Made by a program: the position numbers and the translations under genes. A DNA stretch of 64,000 nucleotides, taken from contig CAWFGV010000004.1 of assembly GCA_963815445.1 (NCBI GenBank), positions 1 to 64,000 of the forward strand, read 5' to 3'. This stretch comes from JANLYC01 sp963815445 (GTDB lineage Bacteria; Actinomycetota; Actinomycetes; Propionibacteriales; Nocardioidaceae). Below the pieces are notes generated by a model. It was not told where the DNA came from and did not search any database. It saw only the letters and a list, made by a program, of their open reading frames with translations. Shown here in pieces: positions 23,847 to 34,171 of the stretch; position 1 is the first letter of the stretch; each line of letters starts with the position of its first letter.

Positions 23847-24860
23847 GTGACCGAAGCCGCACCCTCCGACATCCGCCTGCACATCATCACGGGGAAGGGC
23901 GGCACCGGGAAGACCACCGTCGCCGGGGCGTTCGCGCTGGCGCTGGCGGCCGAAGGGCGCAAGGTCCTGCTCTGTGAGGTGGAAGGGCGGCAGGGCATTG
24001 CCTCCCTGTTCGACGTCGCCCCGTTGCCCTACGAGGAGCGACGGATCGCCATCGGTGAGGGCGGCGGCGAGGTCTACGCACTCGCGATCGACACCGAGGC
24101 AGCCTTGCTGGAGTACCTCGACATGTTCTATCGGCTGGGGCGGGCCGGCAAAGCGCTCGATCGCTTCGGCGTCATCGACTTCGCGACGACCGTCGCACCC
24201 GGGGTTCGCGACGTGCTCCTCACCGGAAAGGTCTACGAGGCCACCAGGCGTGGGCAACCGGGCCGCTCGACGCGCGGCGTCCGCAACGCCCAGCCGTCGT
24301 ACGACGCCGTGGTGCTGGACGCCCCGCCGACGGGGCGTATCCCGCGGTTCCTCAACGTCAACACCGAGGTGGCGGGGATCGCCAAGGTGGGTCCGATTCG
24401 CAACCAGGCCACCTCGATCATGCGGCTGCTCAAGTCCGACCAGACCCGGGTGCACGTGGTCACGACCTTGGAAGAGATGCCGGTCCAGGAGACCCTCGAC
24501 GGAATCACCGAGCTTCGCGCGATCGGACTGCCCGTCGGCGCGGTCATCGTCAACCTGGTGCGCGACGCGGGCCTGGCCGCCCGTGACCTCAAGGCCGCCA
24601 TCAACGGCAAGCTCGACACCGCAGAGATCGAGACCGCACTCAAGGAGGTGGGGATCGTCCCGGATGAGACCGTCGTCACCGGACTGCTCGACGAAGCCCG
24701 TGACCACGCAGAGCGGGTCATGCTCGAACGCGCCCAACGCAAGCGACTCGACGCCGCTGAGCGCCCGATGGCCACGCTGCCCTACACACCCGAACGCGTG
24801 GACGTCGGGACCCTGTACGAGTTCGCCGAGACCCTGCGCGCGGCGGGCGTCGTCGCATGA
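23847..24860 (+). CDS. ArsA-like anion-transporting ATPase, first of pair (Rv3679 type)
   Basis: 337 residues. Deviant Walker A IITGKGGTGKTTVAGA near residue 14, typical of the ArsA/GET3/MinD class. No arsenite-binding cysteine set or ArsB partner is seen, so arsenite transport is doubtful; the M. tuberculosis pair Rv3679-Rv3680 forms an ATPase complex linked to cell-wall/glycerol and nitric-oxide resistance. GTG 23847 is preceded by TACGCT (23835-23840) with 6 nt spacing, suggesting leaderless expression. The ATGA overlap with the second gene implies a stoichiometric heteromer. Confidence 0.9.
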   Translation: MTEAAPSDIRLHIITGKGGTGKTTVAGAFALALAAEGRKVLLCEVEGRQGIASLFDVAPLPYEERRIAIGEGGGEVYALAIDTEAALLEYLDMFYRLGRAGKALDRFGVIDFATTVAPGVRDVLLTGKVYEATRRGQPGRSTRGVRNAQPSYDAVVLDAPPTGRIPRFLNVNTEVAGIAKVGPIRNQATSIMRLLKSDQTRVHVVTTLEEMPVQETLDGITELRAIGLPVGAVIVNLVRDAGLAARDLKAAINGKLDTAEIETALKEVGIVPDETVVTGLLDEARDHAERVMLERAQRKRLDAAERPMATLPYTPERVDVGTLYEFAETLRAAGVVA

Positions 24861-25990
24861 GCCCCCGGACCAACGGCCGCAAGCTCGACGTCGGCGGCCT
24901 CATCGCCGACCCGAGCATCAAGATCATCGTGTGCTGCGGATCGGGCGGCGTCGGCAAGACCACGACCGCAGCGTCGCTCGCCCTCCGGGCGGCGGAGGCA
25001 GGTCGTAAAGCAGTCGTGCTGACCATCGACCCGGCGCGACGGCTTGCCCAGTCGATGGGGCTGACCGAGCTGGACAACACCCCACGCCCCGTGGCCGGTG
25101 TCGACACCGAAGCCGGGGGCAGCCTCGACGCCATGATGCTGGACATGAAACGCACCTTCGACGAGGTGGTCGAGTCGCATGCGAACGCCGAGAAGGCCGC
25201 GCAGATCCTGGCAAACCCCTTCTACCAGGCGCTGTCGAGTTCCTTCGCCGGCACCCAGGAGTACATGGCCATGGAGAAGCTCGGCCAGCTGCACAGGGAG
25301 GCTGGGGACGGCGGGCGATGGGACCTCATCGTCGTCGACACCCCGCCGTCACGCTCAGCGTTGGACTTCCTCGACGCGCCGGAGCGGCTCTCGTCGTTCC
25401 TCGACGGCCGTCTGATCAAGCTGTTGGTCGCTCCTGCTCGCGGACCCGCGCGGCTGCTCTCGACCGGGATGTCTCTCGTGACGGGCGCCATCAGCAAGAT
25501 CCTCGGCGGCCAGATGCTCCGCGACGTGCAGACGTTCGTCGCCGCGCTCGACACGCTCTTCGGCGGCTTCCGTGCGCGGGCAGACAAGACGTACCAGGTC
25601 CTGAAGGACCCGCAGACGGCTTTCGTGGTGGTCGCGTCGCCGGATCCGGACGCACTCCGTGAGGCGGCATTCTTCGTCGAGCGTCTCCGCGAGGAGCGCA
25701 TGCCCCTCGCCGGACTGGTGCTCAACAGGGTCACCACGCCAGGTCCCTCGACGATCTCGGCACAGGCCGCGTGGGCCGGGGCCGAGCGGCTGGAGAAGGA
25801 CTCCGTGCTCACGGCCGCGCTGCTGCGGTTGCACGCGGAACGAGCCACCCGTGTCAGTCGGGAGCGGTCCCTGCGCCGGCGCTTCGCTGCTGCTCACCCA
25901 AGGGTGGCCACGGCGTCGGTGGCGGCGTTGTCGACAGACGTGCACGACCTCGAGTCACTGCGGACGGTGGGCCGGCTGCTCGCCGCGTAG
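24857..25990 (+). CDS. ArsA-like ATPase, second of pair (Rv3680 type)
   Basis: 377 residues. Walker A VCCGSGGVGKTTTAASLAL near residue 32, followed by the ArsA-like VLTIDPARRLAQSMGL and the Walker-B-like DLIVVDTPPSRSALDFLDAP. The hydrophobic region AISKILGGQMLRDVQ may contact membrane or client. Start ATG overlaps the first ATPase stop by 4 bp. Only these two genes are on this transcript; whiB4 converges from the other side. Confidence 0.9.
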   Translation: MSPRTNGRKLDVGGLIADPSIKIIVCCGSGGVGKTTTAASLALRAAEAGRKAVVLTIDPARRLAQSMGLTELDNTPRPVAGVDTEAGGSLDAMMLDMKRTFDEVVESHANAEKAAQILANPFYQALSSSFAGTQEYMAMEKLGQLHREAGDGGRWDLIVVDTPPSRSALDFLDAPERLSSFLDGRLIKLLVAPARGPARLLSTGMSLVTGAISKILGGQMLRDVQTFVAALDTLFGGFRARADKTYQVLKDPQTAFVVVASPDPDALREAAFFVERLREERMPLAGLVLNRVTTPGPSTISAQAAWAGAERLEKDSVLTAALLRLHAERATRVSRERSLRRRFAAAHPRVATASVAALSTDVHDLESLRTVGRLLAA

Positions 25991-26100
25991 CTACTGCGGG
26001 GACCGTGCCCGAGACAGACCCCCACACGAAACGAACCGGCTGAGCCGGCATACCCCTCCGAAGCCGCCTCATCCGGTTCGTTTCCCGGAGCGATCGCCGA

Positions 26101-26412
26101 TCAGCCGGCGGCGCTGGTCCCTCGGGCCGTCGCGACGGCCAGGTGCTGCTCGCGGGCCGCCTCGAGCAGGCCGCGCCACGATGTCACGTTCGGGCGGCGG
26201 CGCAGCAAGGCCCGGCGCTCGCGCTCGGTCATGCCACCCCAGACGCCCCACTCGATGTTGTTGTCCAGCGCTTCTGCCAGGCATTCCGTACGTACCGGAC
26301 ATTGCCCGCACACCTGCTTGGCGCGGTTCTGCGCTGCGCCACGCACGAAGAGCTCATCCGGCCGGGCGCCTTTGCAAGACGCCACATCTGCCCACTGCTC
26401 GTTCCAAGTCAT
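26101..26412 (-). CDS. whiB4: WhiB-family Fe-S transcription factor (WhiB4 position)
   Basis: 103 residues. Four cluster cysteines at 13, 35, 38 and 44 (C-x21-C-x2-C-x5-C), the turn EWGVWGGMTERER and the basic C-terminal RRALLRRRPNV DNA-binding segment. WhiB proteins bind a 4Fe-4S cluster, sense redox/NO and act with the principal sigma factor. The location between the ArsA-like pair and ponA2 is that of M. tuberculosis whiB4, an oxygen- and redox-responsive repressor. It is divergent from ponA2 with about 230 bp of shared regulatory DNA. Confidence 0.9.
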   Translation of the reverse strand: MTWNEQWADVASCKGARPDELFVRGAAQNRAKQVCGQCPVRTECLAEALDNNIEWGVWGGMTERERRALLRRRPNVTSWRGLLEAAREQHLAVATARGTSAAG

Positions 26413-26643
26413 GTTCAGCCCCTACCGAGAGAAGAATGAGCTTTCTGAGTCCCAGAGGAACACCAGTGCAAACAGTGGTTCTCAGGTGAGGAGAACGTTA
26501 CGGACCATACGAACGCCGCGGGAGGGTCCGAACTGCTCAAACCGTGTAGTCCATTCGGACTATGACGAGTAGTCACGTCCGGCACGAAGTAGCCCAAATC
26601 CATGAATGCGACTTCTCGCAGTGTGTCACGTACTCTGGAGCGC
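26413..26643. promoter_or_regulatory. Divergent whiB4/ponA2 control region
   Basis: About 230 bp of relatively AT-rich DNA. On the plus strand TACTCT (26631-26636) ends 7 nt before ATG 26644 of ponA2, giving a leaderless start. On the minus strand the whiB start has no clear -10 at leaderless distance. A short near-palindrome surrounds GTCCATTCGGACTATGAC (26547-26564). Nothing else is evident. Confidence 0.45.
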
Positions 26644-29055
26644 ATGTCTCGGCTCGTACGACCTGCCCGTCATGAGGGCGGTTTGATCCACCAGATCGTC
26701 GTGATCATCGGGATCAGTGTCCTGTCCGGAGTCCTGATGGCCGGCCTGGCGTTGCCGTGGGTCGGACTGATCAGCAAGGGCGCCGAGAACAGCGCCCAGG
26801 CGGTGAAGCAGTTCCCCAAGAAGCTCGAGTTCAAGCCCCTCAACGAGCGCACCCGGGTGCTCGCGGCCGACGGCACGCAACTGGCCGCCTTCTACGACGA
26901 GAACCGCAAGTACGTCAAGCTCGACAAGATCTCGACGGTGATGCAGCAGGCGATCGTCGCCATCGAGGACGCCCGCTTCTACGAGCACGGCGCGCTCGAC
27001 GTGCGCGGCACGCTGCGCGCCCTGTTCATCAACCAGGCGAGCGACAAGACCATTCAGGGTGGTTCGTCCATCACCCAGCAGCTCGTCAAGCTCACTCTGC
27101 AGGAGAACGCCACCACAGACCAGCAGAAGGCGGCGGCGACCGCGAAGAGCTACGCGCGCAAGTTCGACGAGCTCCGGTATGCCGTCTGGGTCGAAGCCCA
27201 CCTGACCAAGCCCCAGATCCTCGAGCACTACCTCAACACCGCGTACTTCGGCGACGGCGCCTACGGCATCGAAGCGGCCGCCCACCACTACTTCTCGACG
27301 ACGGCCAAGAAGCTGAACCTCCGCCAGGCCGCGATGCTCGCAGGCATCGTCAAGAACCCATCGGACTACGACCCGACCAACAATCCCGACGTTGCCCACA
27401 GCCGGCGCAACACGGTCATCGGCAAGATGCTCGACCTGCACATCATCACCACGCAGCGCGCCAAGCACGCGATGAAGACCAAGCTGGGACTGCATCCGTC
27501 CTACACCGCCAACGGCTGCGTCAACTCCCAGGCACCGTTCTTCTGCGCGTACCTGCTCAAGTACCTGCTCGACGACCCGGCGCTGGGCAAGACGACCGAG
27601 CAGCGCAAGCACGCCATCTACGCCGGCGGACTCACGATCCAGAGCACGCTCGACCCGAGATTCCAGCGGGCTGCGTCCGCCTCGGTGCACTCGCACGTCT
27701 ACCCGCGCGACAACGCGGTCGGCGCGATTGCCGAGGTCGAGCCCGGAACGGGTTACGTCCGCGCACTGGTGCAGTCCAAGCCGATGGGCAACAACCACCG
27801 CAAGGGCGAGACCTACCTCAACTTCACCGTGCCCACCAAGTACGGCGACGCGCCCGGCTTCCAGGCCGGCTCCACGTTCAAGCTGTTCGTGCTCGCCCAG
27901 GCGATCAAGGACGGGATCCCTCTCAACAAGACGATCTACGCGCCGGCCGCCTACCCCGTCGATCTCGGCACGTACCCGACCTGCGGTGGCAACTACCCCT
28001 CGACGGAGGTGTTCACGTTCCACAACTCCACGGACAGCGGCAACATGGACATGTACTCCGGCACCCAGCTGTCGGTGAACACGTTCTTCGTGCAGCTCGA
28101 GAAGATGACCGGCCTCTGCGGCCCGTACAAGCTCGCCCAGGAGATGGGCATCCAGCTCGACGACCCAGCCCACGAACGGGTGCCGTCGTTCACTCTGGGC
28201 ATCGCCAACGTCAGCCCTCTCGAGATGGCCGAGGCCTACGCCACGGCGGCCAACCGCGGCGTGCACTGCGCTTCGACGCCGATCCTCGAGATCCGTGACC
28301 GCAAGGGCCAGGTCCTCCCGACGCCCGGACCCCAGTGCAACCGGGTGCTCAAGCCCGCGTATGCCGATGCGATCAACGACATTCTCAAGGGTGTGATGGA
28401 GCCGGGCGGCTTCGGCGCCAACATCGCGCTCGACCAGCCGTCTGCGGGCAAGACCGGGACCGTGGCGCCGGCCAAGTCGGTCTGGTTCGTCGGCTACACA
28501 CCCACGTTGTCGACCGCTGCCATGATCGCCGGCGTCAAGCCCAACGGCGATCCGCTCGACATCGACTACACCACGATCGGTGGGGTCAACGTCGGCAGCG
28601 TCCATGGTTCGACGACGGCCGGACCCATGTGGGGCGACGCTATGCGCGCCATCGAGCAATGGCTCCCGGACCGGAGCTTCGTGTCGCCTGATCCCTCCGT
28701 GGTCAACGGTCAGACCGTGCCGATCCCGTCGTACTACGGCCAGAGCCCCGAGTCGGCCGCCGCGGCGCTGAGCAAGCTCGGGTTCAACCCGCAGATCGTC
28801 TCCTACAGCGTGAACTCCTCGGCCCCGCAGGGCACCGTCGCGTACACGTCACCGTCCTACGAGGGCACCACGGGTGAGACCGTCAGCATCTACGTCTCCA
28901 ACGGTGTGACACCACCGCCCACCAAGCCGACCAACACCAAACCCACCAACACCAAACCGACAGACACGAAGCCGACGAAGCCCACGAAGCCGGGGAACAC
29001 CAAGCACCCGGGCGGCGGTGGCGGCGGCCACGGCCACGGCCACGGTGGCGGATAG
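26644..29055 (+). CDS. ponA2: Bifunctional class A penicillin-binding protein with PASTA domain
   Basis: 803 residues (PonA2 about 810). One N-terminal membrane anchor (QIVVIIGISVLSGVLMAGLA), a glycosyltransferase-51 domain with IVAIEDARFYEHGALD and GGSSITQQLVK, and a transpeptidase with GSTFK (Ser about 410), SVN in QLSVNTFFVQ and KTGT (Lys about 603). One PASTA domain follows (about residues 690-755), then a Thr/Lys/Pro linker with KPTNT-like repeats and a Gly/His-rich tail. It builds peptidoglycan outside the membrane. The start ATG 26644 is favoured by TACTCT 7 nt upstream; an in-frame ATG lies 42 nt earlier. Confidence 0.93.
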   Translation: MSRLVRPARHEGGLIHQIVVIIGISVLSGVLMAGLALPWVGLISKGAENSAQAVKQFPKKLEFKPLNERTRVLAADGTQLAAFYDENRKYVKLDKISTVMQQAIVAIEDARFYEHGALDVRGTLRALFINQASDKTIQGGSSITQQLVKLTLQENATTDQQKAAATAKSYARKFDELRYAVWVEAHLTKPQILEHYLNTAYFGDGAYGIEAAAHHYFSTTAKKLNLRQAAMLAGIVKNPSDYDPTNNPDVAHSRRNTVIGKMLDLHIITTQRAKHAMKTKLGLHPSYTANGCVNSQAPFFCAYLLKYLLDDPALGKTTEQRKHAIYAGGLTIQSTLDPRFQRAASASVHSHVYPRDNAVGAIAEVEPGTGYVRALVQSKPMGNNHRKGETYLNFTVPTKYGDAPGFQAGSTFKLFVLAQAIKDGIPLNKTIYAPAAYPVDLGTYPTCGGNYPSTEVFTFHNSTDSGNMDMYSGTQLSVNTFFVQLEKMTGLCGPYKLAQEMGIQLDDPAHERVPSFTLGIANVSPLEMAEAYATAANRGVHCASTPILEIRDRKGQVLPTPGPQCNRVLKPAYADAINDILKGVMEPGGFGANIALDQPSAGKTGTVAPAKSVWFVGYTPTLSTAAMIAGVKPNGDPLDIDYTTIGGVNVGSVHGSTTAGPMWGDAMRAIEQWLPDRSFVSPDPSVVNGQTVPIPSYYGQSPESAAAALSKLGFNPQIVSYSVNSSAPQGTVAYTSPSYEGTTGETVSIYVSNGVTPPPTKPTNTKPTNTKPTDTKPTKPTKPGNTKHPGGGGGGHGHGHGGG

Positions 29056-29066
29056 CCCGCGCCGGC

Positions 29067-29525
29067 CTAACCGAGCTGGCGACGCACCTCAGCCGAGACA
29101 ACGCCGCCGTCGGCGCGACCCTTGATCTGTGGCGTGATCGCACCCATCACGCGGCCCATGGCCCGCATGCCGTCGGCACCGACACCGAGGTCGGTGATCG
29201 TGCTGGCGACCAGCTCGGCGATCTCGGCGTCACTCAGCGGGTCGGGCAGGAACTCAGCGAGGACAGCAGCCTCAGCGCGTTCCTTGGCAGCGAGCTCCGG
29301 TCGGTTGGCCTCGTCGAACGCGGCCGAAGCCTCGCGGCGCTTCTTGGCCTCGCCGGCCAGCACGCCCGTGACGTCGTCGTCGGTCAGCTCACGAGCCTGC
29401 TTGCCCGCCACCTCCGCGTTGGTGATGGCGGTGAGCACCATGCGAAGCGTCGAGGAGCGCAGCTCGTCGCGTGCCTTCATCGACGCGGTGAGCTCGGAAC
29501 GAAGCCGGTCCTTCATCGCAGACAT
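29067..29525 (-). CDS. GatB/YqeY domain protein
   Basis: 152 residues, standard length for YqeY. It opens MKDRLRSELTASMKARDE, contains TLRMVLTAITNAEV and EFLPDPLSDAEIAELV, and ends with the conserved KGRADGGVVSAEVRRQL. The domain resembles the tRNA-binding tail of GatB amidotransferase; the free-standing protein's role is not settled. TAGGCT (29537-29532, minus strand) ends 6 nt before ATG 29525, indicating a leaderless mRNA. It converges with ponA2 (11 bp apart) and diverges from the phosphoesterase. Confidence 0.9.
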   Translation of the reverse strand: MSAMKDRLRSELTASMKARDELRSSTLRMVLTAITNAEVAGKQARELTDDDVTGVLAGEAKKRREASAAFDEANRPELAAKERAEAAVLAEFLPDPLSDAEIAELVASTITDLGVGADGMRAMGRVMGAITPQIKGRADGGVVSAEVRRQLG

Positions 29526-29575
29526 ACGACCAGCCTATGGCCTCGTGCGGCCGGGCTATGTGACACCCTGACCCG

Positions 29576-30475
29576 GTGCACCCCTTGACGAAGGCGACGG
29601 CCGGGCTTGCCCTCGCCGGAGTCGGGACACTGGCCTACAGCGCCGGCTACGAGGTGCGGGCGTTCCGGCTGCGCGAGGCGGAGGTGCCGTGTCTGCCGGC
29701 CGGCGCCGACCCGCTCAGGGTGCTGCACCTGTCCGACCTCCACCTGACCCCTACCCAGGTCCGCAAGCAGGAGTGGCTGGGCAGCCTGGCTGCGCTGGAG
29801 CCCGACCTCGTGGTCAACACGGGCGACAACCTCAGCCATGCCCAGGCCGTCGCGCCGGTCGTGCAGGCGCTGGGCGCCCTGCTGGACGTTCCCGGCGTCT
29901 TTGTGTTCGGGTCCAACGACTACTGGGGCCCGGTCCTGAAGAACCCGCTGCGATACTTCCTGCCCAACGGCGGCAAGAAGAAGTTCCACGGCCCGCCGTT
30001 GCCGTGGCGTGACCTGCGTAGCCAGCTCGGCCGTGGCGGCTGGGTAGACCTGACGAACACGACGGCGTCGCTGGACGTGAACGGGCTACGGATCACGTTC
30101 GCGGGGGTCGACGACGCGCACCTGGGGTACGACGACCTCGAGGCCGTGGCCGGGCCTGCAGACGCGACGGCAGATCTGCGGCTGGGCGTGACGCATGCGC
30201 CGTACCTGCGGGTGCTCGACGCCTTCACCTCTGACGGGTACGACGCGATCCTGGCCGGGCACACCCATGGTGGGCAGCTGCGCCTCCCCGGGTACGGCGC
30301 CCTGGTGACCAACTGCGACATCGACACGCGCCGCTCGCGGGGGTTGCACGACCACCGGGCCGGCGGTCGCCGGGCCTGGCTGCACGTCTCGGCTGGACTC
30401 GGCACCTCGCCGTACGCGCCGTACCGATTCTGTTGTTTTCCTGAGGCGACGCTGCTCACCCTGACCGCACGTTGA
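29576..30475 (+). CDS. Metallophosphoesterase (Rv3683-like)
   Basis: 299 residues. Calcineurin-like motifs in order: HLSDLHLTPTQ (D-x-H), VVNTGDNLSH (GD), FVFGSNDYWG (GND), GVTHAPYLR and ILAGHTHGGQLR (GHTH). A hydrophobic N-terminus (ATAGLALAGVGTLAYSAG) may anchor it in the membrane. It hydrolyses an unknown phosphoester or UDP-diacyl-type substrate. The order after ponA2 matches M. tuberculosis Rv3683. Start GTG 29576 is assumed from frame and N-terminal anchor; no strong ribosome site is seen. Confidence 0.9.
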   Translation: MHPLTKATAGLALAGVGTLAYSAGYEVRAFRLREAEVPCLPAGADPLRVLHLSDLHLTPTQVRKQEWLGSLAALEPDLVVNTGDNLSHAQAVAPVVQALGALLDVPGVFVFGSNDYWGPVLKNPLRYFLPNGGKKKFHGPPLPWRDLRSQLGRGGWVDLTNTTASLDVNGLRITFAGVDDAHLGYDDLEAVAGPADATADLRLGVTHAPYLRVLDAFTSDGYDAILAGHTHGGQLRLPGYGALVTNCDIDTRRSRGLHDHRAGGRRAWLHVSAGLGTSPYAPYRFCCFPEATLLTLTAR

Positions 30476-30515
30476 GCTCTGCCGGACTGGATTTAGCCCT
30501 GCGCTCGTGCTCCGG

Positions 30516-30521
30516 TAGAGT
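30516..30521 (+). promoter_or_regulatory. tRNA-Pro promoter -10
   Basis: TAGAGT, with TTTAGC (30492-30497) 18 bp upstream as a poor -35. Predicted start is about 5 nt before the mature tRNA. Confidence 0.45.
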
Positions 30522-30532
30522 GACTCCGCCCT

Positions 30533-30609
30533 CGGGCTGTGGCGCAGTTTGGTAGCGCGCGTCGTTCGGGACGACGAGGCCGCAGGTTCAAATCCTGTCA
30601 GCCCGACCA
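30533..30609 (+). tRNA. tRNA-Pro(CGG)
   Basis: 77 nt. Acceptor CGGGCTG pairs with CAGCCCG, anticodon stem CGTCG/CGACG encloses loop TTCGGGA with anticodon CGG, T-arm has GGTTCAAATCC, and the CCA end is encoded. Confidence 0.97.
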
Positions 30610-30618
30610 GTGGAGCAC

Positions 30619-30652
30619 GACACCCCCGATCTCTTCCGAGGTCGGGGGTGTC
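30619..30652 (+). terminator. Hairpin terminator after tRNA-Pro
   Basis: GACACCCCCGA and TCGGGGGTGTC form an 11-bp perfect GC-rich stem with a 12-nt loop just after the tRNA. No T-run follows, as is common in actinobacteria. Confidence 0.75.
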
Positions 30653-30710
30653 CCTGTCCGGAGCCTGTCCGAGATGCCCGTTCGACGCTCATACGGCAGA
30701 CTCAGGGACC

Positions 30711-31274
30711 ATGTCCGAGCACCAGGCACGTTCGCGCACTGCTCGCGGTCGGTTGCCGTCAGGAACTGCGCTGAGGCGGGTGCACGTCGCCCTGGCCGCG
30801 GCGATCAGCGGACTCGTCTGTGGCGCGGTCGCCACCGGCCTGGTCTGGTCCGGTGAGAGGGCCTGCGATGCAGTGCGCGGACGTCCCACGTGTGGCGGCT
30901 ACGGCGTGCCGATGCTGCTGCTCATCGTCGCGATCTGCTTCGCGATCGGCGTCGTCCTGCTGCGGGTGCTCGGGGTCGAGGAGGCAGGTGTCTCGGCGTT
31001 CTTCGGCGTCACCCTGCCCCTGCTGGTCATCCTCGGGCTGCTCATCGACTATGTCTTCGACGGCTGGATGGCCGTGGCGCTCCCACTCATGGCGATGGTG
31101 TCGTTCGTCGCGTCGGTCTACCTGGCGCGAGCGCTCGAGGCGGCCGACCCGAGCGGCTACTACGACTCCGCGGCCGAGTCTGACCCCGTGGTCGCACTGG
31201 ACGGGACGGCCGACGACGCAGCTCACGGCGAAGACGACATTCCTCACTACGCTCCCGGCGACACCGAAAACTGA
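30711..31274 (+). CDS. Four-helix integral membrane protein, unknown function
   Basis: 187 residues from ATG 30711 (MSEHQARSRTARGRLPSG). After a basic cytoplasmic start there are four membrane helices (VALAAAISGLVCGAVATGLV; MLLLIVAICFAIGVVLLRVL; FFGVTLPLLVILGLLIDYVF; VALPLMAMVSFVASVYLA) and an acidic tail of about 45 residues. I recognise no family. The frame extends into the tRNA upstream, so the first good internal ATG is used; no strong ribosome site is visible. It converges on a small membrane gene. Confidence 0.65.
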   Translation: MSEHQARSRTARGRLPSGTALRRVHVALAAAISGLVCGAVATGLVWSGERACDAVRGRPTCGGYGVPMLLLIVAICFAIGVVLLRVLGVEEAGVSAFFGVTLPLLVILGLLIDYVFDGWMAVALPLMAMVSFVASVYLARALEAADPSGYYDSAAESDPVVALDGTADDAAHGEDDIPHYAPGDTEN

Positions 31275-31310
31275 GCCGCTCTCGGAACCGTCCGTCCCAG
31301 GCTGCGCGGA

Positions 31311-31613
31311 TCACAGCCACGGCAGCCGGTCGCGCAGGGGCGGGAACTGGCCCATCGCCAACATCAGGCCCCCGGCCAGGACCGCGGACCCGCCGACGGC
31401 CAAGAGGACCCGCAGCACCGGCGTCAGGTGGAGCCCCGCATTGCTGTCCTGCCTGGTGAGCGCGATCAACACCACCACGAGGAGTACGGCGCCGAACACC
31501 ACGGCTCCGGTGCCGAACACCCGAACGAGCCACCGAGCGAACAAGCTCACCACAGCCGTGGCCGCGAGAGGTTGGCCAACACCCTGGTCCGACGACCCTG
31601 TTGCACCGGTCAT
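31311..31613 (-). CDS. Small two-helix membrane protein, unknown function
   Basis: 100 residues. Two hydrophobic helices (GAVVFGAVLLVVVLIALT and LLAVGGSAVLAGGLMLAMG) with a basic connection between them. No family recognised. AGGGGGAA lies a few nt before ATG 31613. It follows asd by divergence of 37 bp from the asd stop on the same strand, so it could be read-through from the asd-ask operon. Confidence 0.6.
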   Translation of the reverse strand: MTGATGSSDQGVGQPLAATAVVSLFARWLVRVFGTGAVVFGAVLLVVVLIALTRQDSNAGLHLTPVLRVLLAVGGSAVLAGGLMLAMGQFPPLRDRLPWL

Positions 31614-31650
31614 GGCTTCCCCCTGGTTGCGGCGTACACGTGCCCGCAGG

Positions 31651-32738
31651 CTACTCCGAGGCTTTCGCTCCTGCGATCAGCTCAGCGGCCACGAGCTCGG
31701 CGATCTGGGCCGTGTTGAGGGCGGCCCCCTTGCGGAGGTTGTCGCCACACACGAAGAGCTCCAAGGTGTTCGGGAAGTCGAGCGCCTGTCGCAGCCGCCC
31801 GACGAAGGTCGGGTCGGAGCCCACCACGTCGACGGGAGTCGGGAACTCTCCGCTCTCGGGGTCGTCGATGAGGACGACGCTCGGCGCCTCGACGAGCACC
31901 TGCCGCGCCTCGGCGACATCGATGCCACGCTCGAAGACCGCGTGTACCGCCAACGAGTGCGTGGTGATCACGGGCACGCGCACGCAGGTCGCGGAGACCT
32001 TGAGATCGGGGATGTCGAGGATCTTGCGAGACTCGTTGCGGACCTTCAGCTCCTCGCTGCTCCAGCCGCCGTCCTTGAGCGAGCCCGCCAACGGGATCAC
32101 GTTCATGACCAGGGGCGCAGGGAACGGCGAGTCCTCGCCGAGCTTGTTGGCCACGACGCGGCGTACGTCGCCCATGGTCTGGCCGAGCGTGCGGTCACCG
32201 GCGACGACCTCCAGCTCGTCGTACAGCCTGTCGACACCGGGCTGGCCCGCCCCGGACGCCGCCTGGTACGACGCCACGACGAGCTCGCGCAGCCCCCAGC
32301 GGGAGTGCAGCGCGCCGAGCGCGTCCATCATCGTCAGCGTCGTGCAGTTGGGGTTGGCGATGATGCCGCGTGGTCGGTTGCGGACCTGGGCCGGGTTGAC
32401 CTCGGGGACGACCAGCGGCACGTCGGCCTCCATCCGGAACGCACCGGAGTTGTCGACCGCGACCACGCCCCGTGCTGCTGCGATCGGCGCCCAGCGGGCA
32501 GACACGTCGTCGGGGACGTCGAACATCGCCACGTCGACGTCGTCGAACGCCTCCTCGGTGAGCTCCTCGACCACGACGTCGCGCCCACGGCACCGCAGCA
32601 CCCGGCCGGCCGATCGTGCGGACGCAAGCAGCTTGATCTCCCCCCACACATCGTGCCGGGTCGAGAGGATCTCGAGCATGACGGTCCCGACAGCACCGGT
32701 GGCACCGACGACCGCGAGATTGGGCTTCTCGACTCCCC

Positions 32739-32742
<4 letters not shown>
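31651..32742 (-). CDS. asd: Aspartate-semialdehyde dehydrogenase
   Basis: 363 residues. NADP-binding VVGATGAVGTVMLEIL at the start, catalytic cysteine in IIANPNCTTLTMMDA, and the histidine-containing RVPVITTHSLAVHAVFE. It reduces aspartyl phosphate to aspartate semialdehyde, the branch point to lysine/diaminopimelate, methionine and threonine. Its start overlaps the aspartokinase stop (ATGA), so both early steps are coupled. It is slightly longer than usual at both ends (about 340). Confidence 0.96.
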
Positions 32743-34007
<1,265 letters not shown>

Positions 34008-34098
34008 GCTGCTGGCTCCTTGTCCGTGTCGGGACCGTCTCGTCAGGTCTCGGATGTGTCCCTGTCAGGACTGATGGCGAACGTCAGCCCGAGGGTCG

Positions 34099-34104
34099 AG
34101 TCTA
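34099..34104 (-). promoter_or_regulatory. Possible ask-asd promoter -10 (TAGACT)
   Basis: TAGACT on the minus strand, 92 bp before the ask start, fits TANNNT and would give an 85-nt leader. No riboswitch-like fold was recognised in the leader. Confidence 0.35.
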
Positions 34105-34171
34105 CCGAGAGCCGTGGTCGCACCCGCCCGGGTTCCACGCCTGAGACGGGGTGCTCGCCATAGCGGCGTGG

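Noticed and set aside
26626..28659. 677-codon antisense frame under ponA2
   Set aside because: Shadow of a well-conserved gene; no recognisable motifs and no ribosome site.
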